DNA of 64,000 nt from Opitutaceae bacterium. GTDB lineage: Bacteria; Verrucomicrobiota; Verrucomicrobiia; Opitutales; Opitutaceae. Positions 62,365 to 64,000 of this stretch are shown in pieces. The position numbers were made by a program, and so were the translations under genes. Within the stretch, counting starts at the first letter, position 1; every line of letters starts with the position of its first letter. Location: assembly GCA_041395105.1 (NCBI GenBank), contig JAWLBB010000001.1, positions 124,001 through 188,000 on the forward strand, read 5' to 3'. The notes under the pieces are model-generated. The model made no database searches, was not told where the DNA came from, and saw only the letters and a list, made by a program, of their open reading frames with translations.

Positions 62365-63033
62365 TCAGTTCCGGACTCCGCGGGCGGCTTTCCGGGCGAT
62401 TGAGACAAGCAGGGCCAACCGACGGACGGGTCCGGCCTCGAGATGAATCGGTCGGCGTTCCAGCCGCAGACCGTCGCCTTCCACGACCAGAAGACCCCAG
62501 CCCTGTGGCGGCGCGTAGCCGGCCGCGAGCTCTTCGGTCAGGACCAGGTAGCAGAAGTCGGCGCTCCGGTAGCGCACGATCCGGTCGAATTTCGTTCCTC
62601 CGTAAAGGCGACGGCTGAGCGCTTCCGCCTCCCTCCTAACCTTATGGATCGGGCCATGCTGGAAGCCGTCCAGATCAAGAGAATCGTATTCCGGAAAGAG
62701 GGTCTCGCCGTGCCTGAGGTTGGGCAGATGCCGGGCGAGCAGGGACTCAAGTCGGCGTTGCCGGCTGAGCAGATTGGAGAGGCGTTGCCGGGTGGCCGCC
62801 TCTGCATTCGCGTCCTTGCGCAGATCCGGCCTGGCCTGTTTGCATTCAAATACCGCGGATTCACCGGGATCGGCCGATCCGGACCGGGGTCTGCGACAGG
62901 CCGCCAGATCGGCCCGAAACGGCGACCCGGGCAGACGGACTTCCTCGCCCAGAATCGCAAATCCCGCCCTTTCCGCCCAGCCGGCGGCCCGTTGTTTGAG
63001 ATCCCTGTGCCGCTCAGATTCACCACCCGCCAC
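62365..63033 (-). CDS. PD-(D/E)XK nuclease-like protein
   Basis: 222 residues. The N-terminal half carries a restriction-like core: D42 in FRADLAACR and E63-x-K65 in AVFECKQARPDL, with a helix (RHRDLKQRAAGWAERAGF) before the first strand. Such a D...ExK set is typical of metal-dependent nucleases. The rest is basic and helical, possibly for DNA contact (KVRREAEALSRRLYGG). No DNA-modification gene is adjacent, so a restriction role is not suggested. Convergent with the PLP enzyme. Confidence 0.55.
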   Translation of the reverse strand: MAGGESERHRDLKQRAAGWAERAGFAILGEEVRLPGSPFRADLAACRRPRSGSADPGESAVFECKQARPDLRKDANAEAATRQRLSNLLSRQRRLESLLARHLPNLRHGETLFPEYDSLDLDGFQHGPIHKVRREAEALSRRLYGGTKFDRIVRYRSADFCYLVLTEELAAGYAPPQGWGLLVVEGDGLRLERRPIHLEAGPVRRLALLVSIARKAARGVRN

Positions 63034-63210
63034 AACCGCATCTCAGCCCGGAGGCGCCAAGGCGGCAAGACCGGATTCCCCATCCCGAACCGTTAGCGGG
63101 AACGCGCATCGCCCGACCGGCTCAAGGATCCGGAACCGCCATCGGGCGCGGTGACCCGCCGCGTCAATAGGCATTGCCATCACCTGTATTCGCTCTCACG
63201 ATCTCCAACG

Positions 63211-63447
63211 ATGAAAAAGCTTACCAAAACCTCCATCTCCCTCGTTATTGCTTTCAGCGCCTCGCTGATGCTCGCTGCTTGCGCAAAGAAGGAACCGGCC
63301 ACCGCATCCGAGGCGGCTTCCGATGCGGCTGCCCAGGCAGAATCCATGGCCAACTCGGATGAAGCCAAAGCGGCCCAGGCGGCGGCCGAAAAGGCAGCAG
63401 CAGACGCCAAGAAAGCAGCGGATGATGCCGCCAAAGCCGCTCACTGA
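63211..63447 (+). CDS. Small Ala/Lys-rich lipoprotein
   Basis: 78 residues from the ATG at 63211 with a lipobox LAAC (signal MKKLTKTSISLVIAFSASLM). The mature part is low-complexity: Ala, Lys, Glu, Asp in heptad-like repeats (SEAASDAAAQAESMAN; EKAAADAKKAADDAAKAA), a coiled-coil like that of the Lpp group. An upstream in-frame ATG at 63151 is less likely. A terminator follows. Similar in layout to the next gene. Confidence 0.8.
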   Translation: MKKLTKTSISLVIAFSASLMLAACAKKEPATASEAASDAAAQAESMANSDEAKAAQAAAEKAAADAKKAADDAAKAAH

Positions 63448-63480
63448 TTGACCCGATCAGAACAGAGTGTGTCTAGAAAA

Positions 63481-63514
63481 CGGATGCCCGCTCCAGTGGG
63501 CATCCGTTTTTCTT
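63481..63514 (+). terminator. Intrinsic terminator after the first small lipoprotein gene
   Basis: Stem CGGATGCCC (63481-63489) with GGGCATCCG (63498-63506), an 8-base loop, and TTTTTCTT directly after. It lies 33 bases past the stop codon. Confidence 0.9.
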
Positions 63515-63591
63515 GTACCCGGAGACTCGCGAATCGAAGGCATTTCCCGCAGCACAATATGGCATTGATTTGACCCGCAACCGCAGTCAGG

Positions 63592-64000
63592 ATGGCAGCG
63601 ATGAAATCGCCAACCAGATTGCTGACCTGTTCCCTGCTTGCCTCATCCACCATGCTTTTCCTTGGTGCATGCGCCAAGAAAGAGGAGCCGACCCCACCCG
63701 CCCAGGCTGTCGAAAAAGCCGAGGAAGCCGCACCGAAAACGGAAAAGACGTCAAATGAGTCGATGACGGACTCGTTGACAAAGACGGCTTCCGCCCTCAC
63801 CGCGTCCGACGACACCCGTAAGGCCGCCGAGGAGGCTGCCGCAAAGGCTCAGGCTGATGCCGAGGCGGCCGTTGCCGAGGCGGAGGCACAGGCCAAGGCA
63901 GCCGCCGATGAAGCCGCCGCACAGGCCAAAGCCGCCGCCGCCAAAGCAGAAGAGGATGCCAAGGCCGCTGCGGCCGAAGTCGAGGCACAGGCCGCTTCGC
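63592..64000 (+). CDS. Ala/Lys/Glu-rich lipoprotein, truncated by window edge
   Basis: Starts at the ATG at 63592 (second in-frame ATG at 63601) after AGG. Signal peptide with lipobox FLGAC (KSPTRLLTCSLLASSTMLFLGAC). The mature part has EKAEEAAPKTEKTS, then long Ala/Glu/Lys heptad repeats (AAEEAAAKAQADAEAAVAEAE) continuing past the window end. It is a longer relative of the preceding lipoprotein, which suggests a duplicated pair of envelope coiled-coil lipoproteins, by analogy with Lpp possibly tethering the outer membrane. The open end means total length is unknown. Confidence 0.8.
   Translation, partial: MAAMKSPTRLLTCSLLASSTMLFLGACAKKEEPTPPAQAVEKAEEAAPKTEKTSNESMTDSLTKTASALTASDDTRKAAEEAAAKAQADAEAAVAEAEAQAKAAADEAAAQAKAAAAKAEEDAKAAAAEVEAQAAS

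Noticed and set aside
1..64000. CRISPR arrays, riboswitches, rRNA or tRNA genes
   Set aside because: Scanned by eye; no regular repeat-spacer series, no riboswitch core and no convincing structural RNA seen.

Overview
The window is one contiguous stretch of a high-GC bacterial chromosome with densely packed genes on both strands. It most resembles a Verrucomicrobiota genome, probably Opitutae. The clues are two PPi-type phosphofructokinases, a homodimeric glycyl-tRNA synthetase, the DUF5069 and DUF6941 families, two phytanoyl-CoA-dioxygenase-like proteins and a large signal-peptide-bearing RHS protein. This taxonomic call is inferred from gene content only. No rRNA, tRNA, CRISPR array or phage structural gene was seen.

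Left part (1-13.8 kb): the tail of a GTPase/DUF3482 protein, slyX, two secreted unknowns read divergently, a PhyH-type oxygenase, pfp, then glyS plus an acetyltransferase. A perfect 13-bp inverted repeat separates these from a small secreted protein and an OprC/NosA-type TonB-dependent copper receptor that keeps the copper-site pattern CxxxM...HxM. A short AT-rich gene of foreign look and an M3 oligoendopeptidase follow.

13.8-25.4 kb: a tightly coupled minus-strand operon (membrane protein, AMP-dependent acyl ligase, acyl carrier protein, B12-binding radical SAM enzyme) that looks like an undescribed acyl-ACP modification pathway. Next come Pmp3/YqaE, DUF6941, a hotdog thioesterase, the molybdenum cofactor run moaC-mobA-moaD-moaE, a YdiJ-like FAD/Fe-S dehydrogenase, and a small membrane protein coupled to a YceI protein.

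25.5-34 kb: a minus-strand operon miaB / membrane protein / gmk / large GT-C-like membrane protein with a duplicated C-terminal module. Beyond it lie an NCX-fold transporter with Asn at both usual Glu sites and a secreted EEP nuclease/phosphatase.

34-44.4 kb is the accessory region: a 2025-residue RHS protein with a lower-GC C-terminal tip and an overlapping small membrane ORF (a candidate toxin/immunity pair), a GC-rich gene-free stretch, an IS481-type element bounded by a 6-bp target duplication and carrying a frame-disrupted transposase, and an RHH/PIN toxin-antitoxin pair with an apparently leaderless promoter.

44.4-64 kb returns to household genes: a second pfp, an unknown cytosolic protein, a lipoprotein plus lytic transglycosylase pair, a GH88 glucuronyl hydrolase, a membrane-anchored GDPD, an alpha-glucuronidase-like secreted protein, a second PhyH protein, uup, DUF5069, a YpeA-like acetyltransferase coupled to xth and a TVP38 membrane protein, a PLP enzyme, a PD-(D/E)XK-like protein, and two adjacent Ala/Lys-rich lipoproteins, the second cut off by the window edge.
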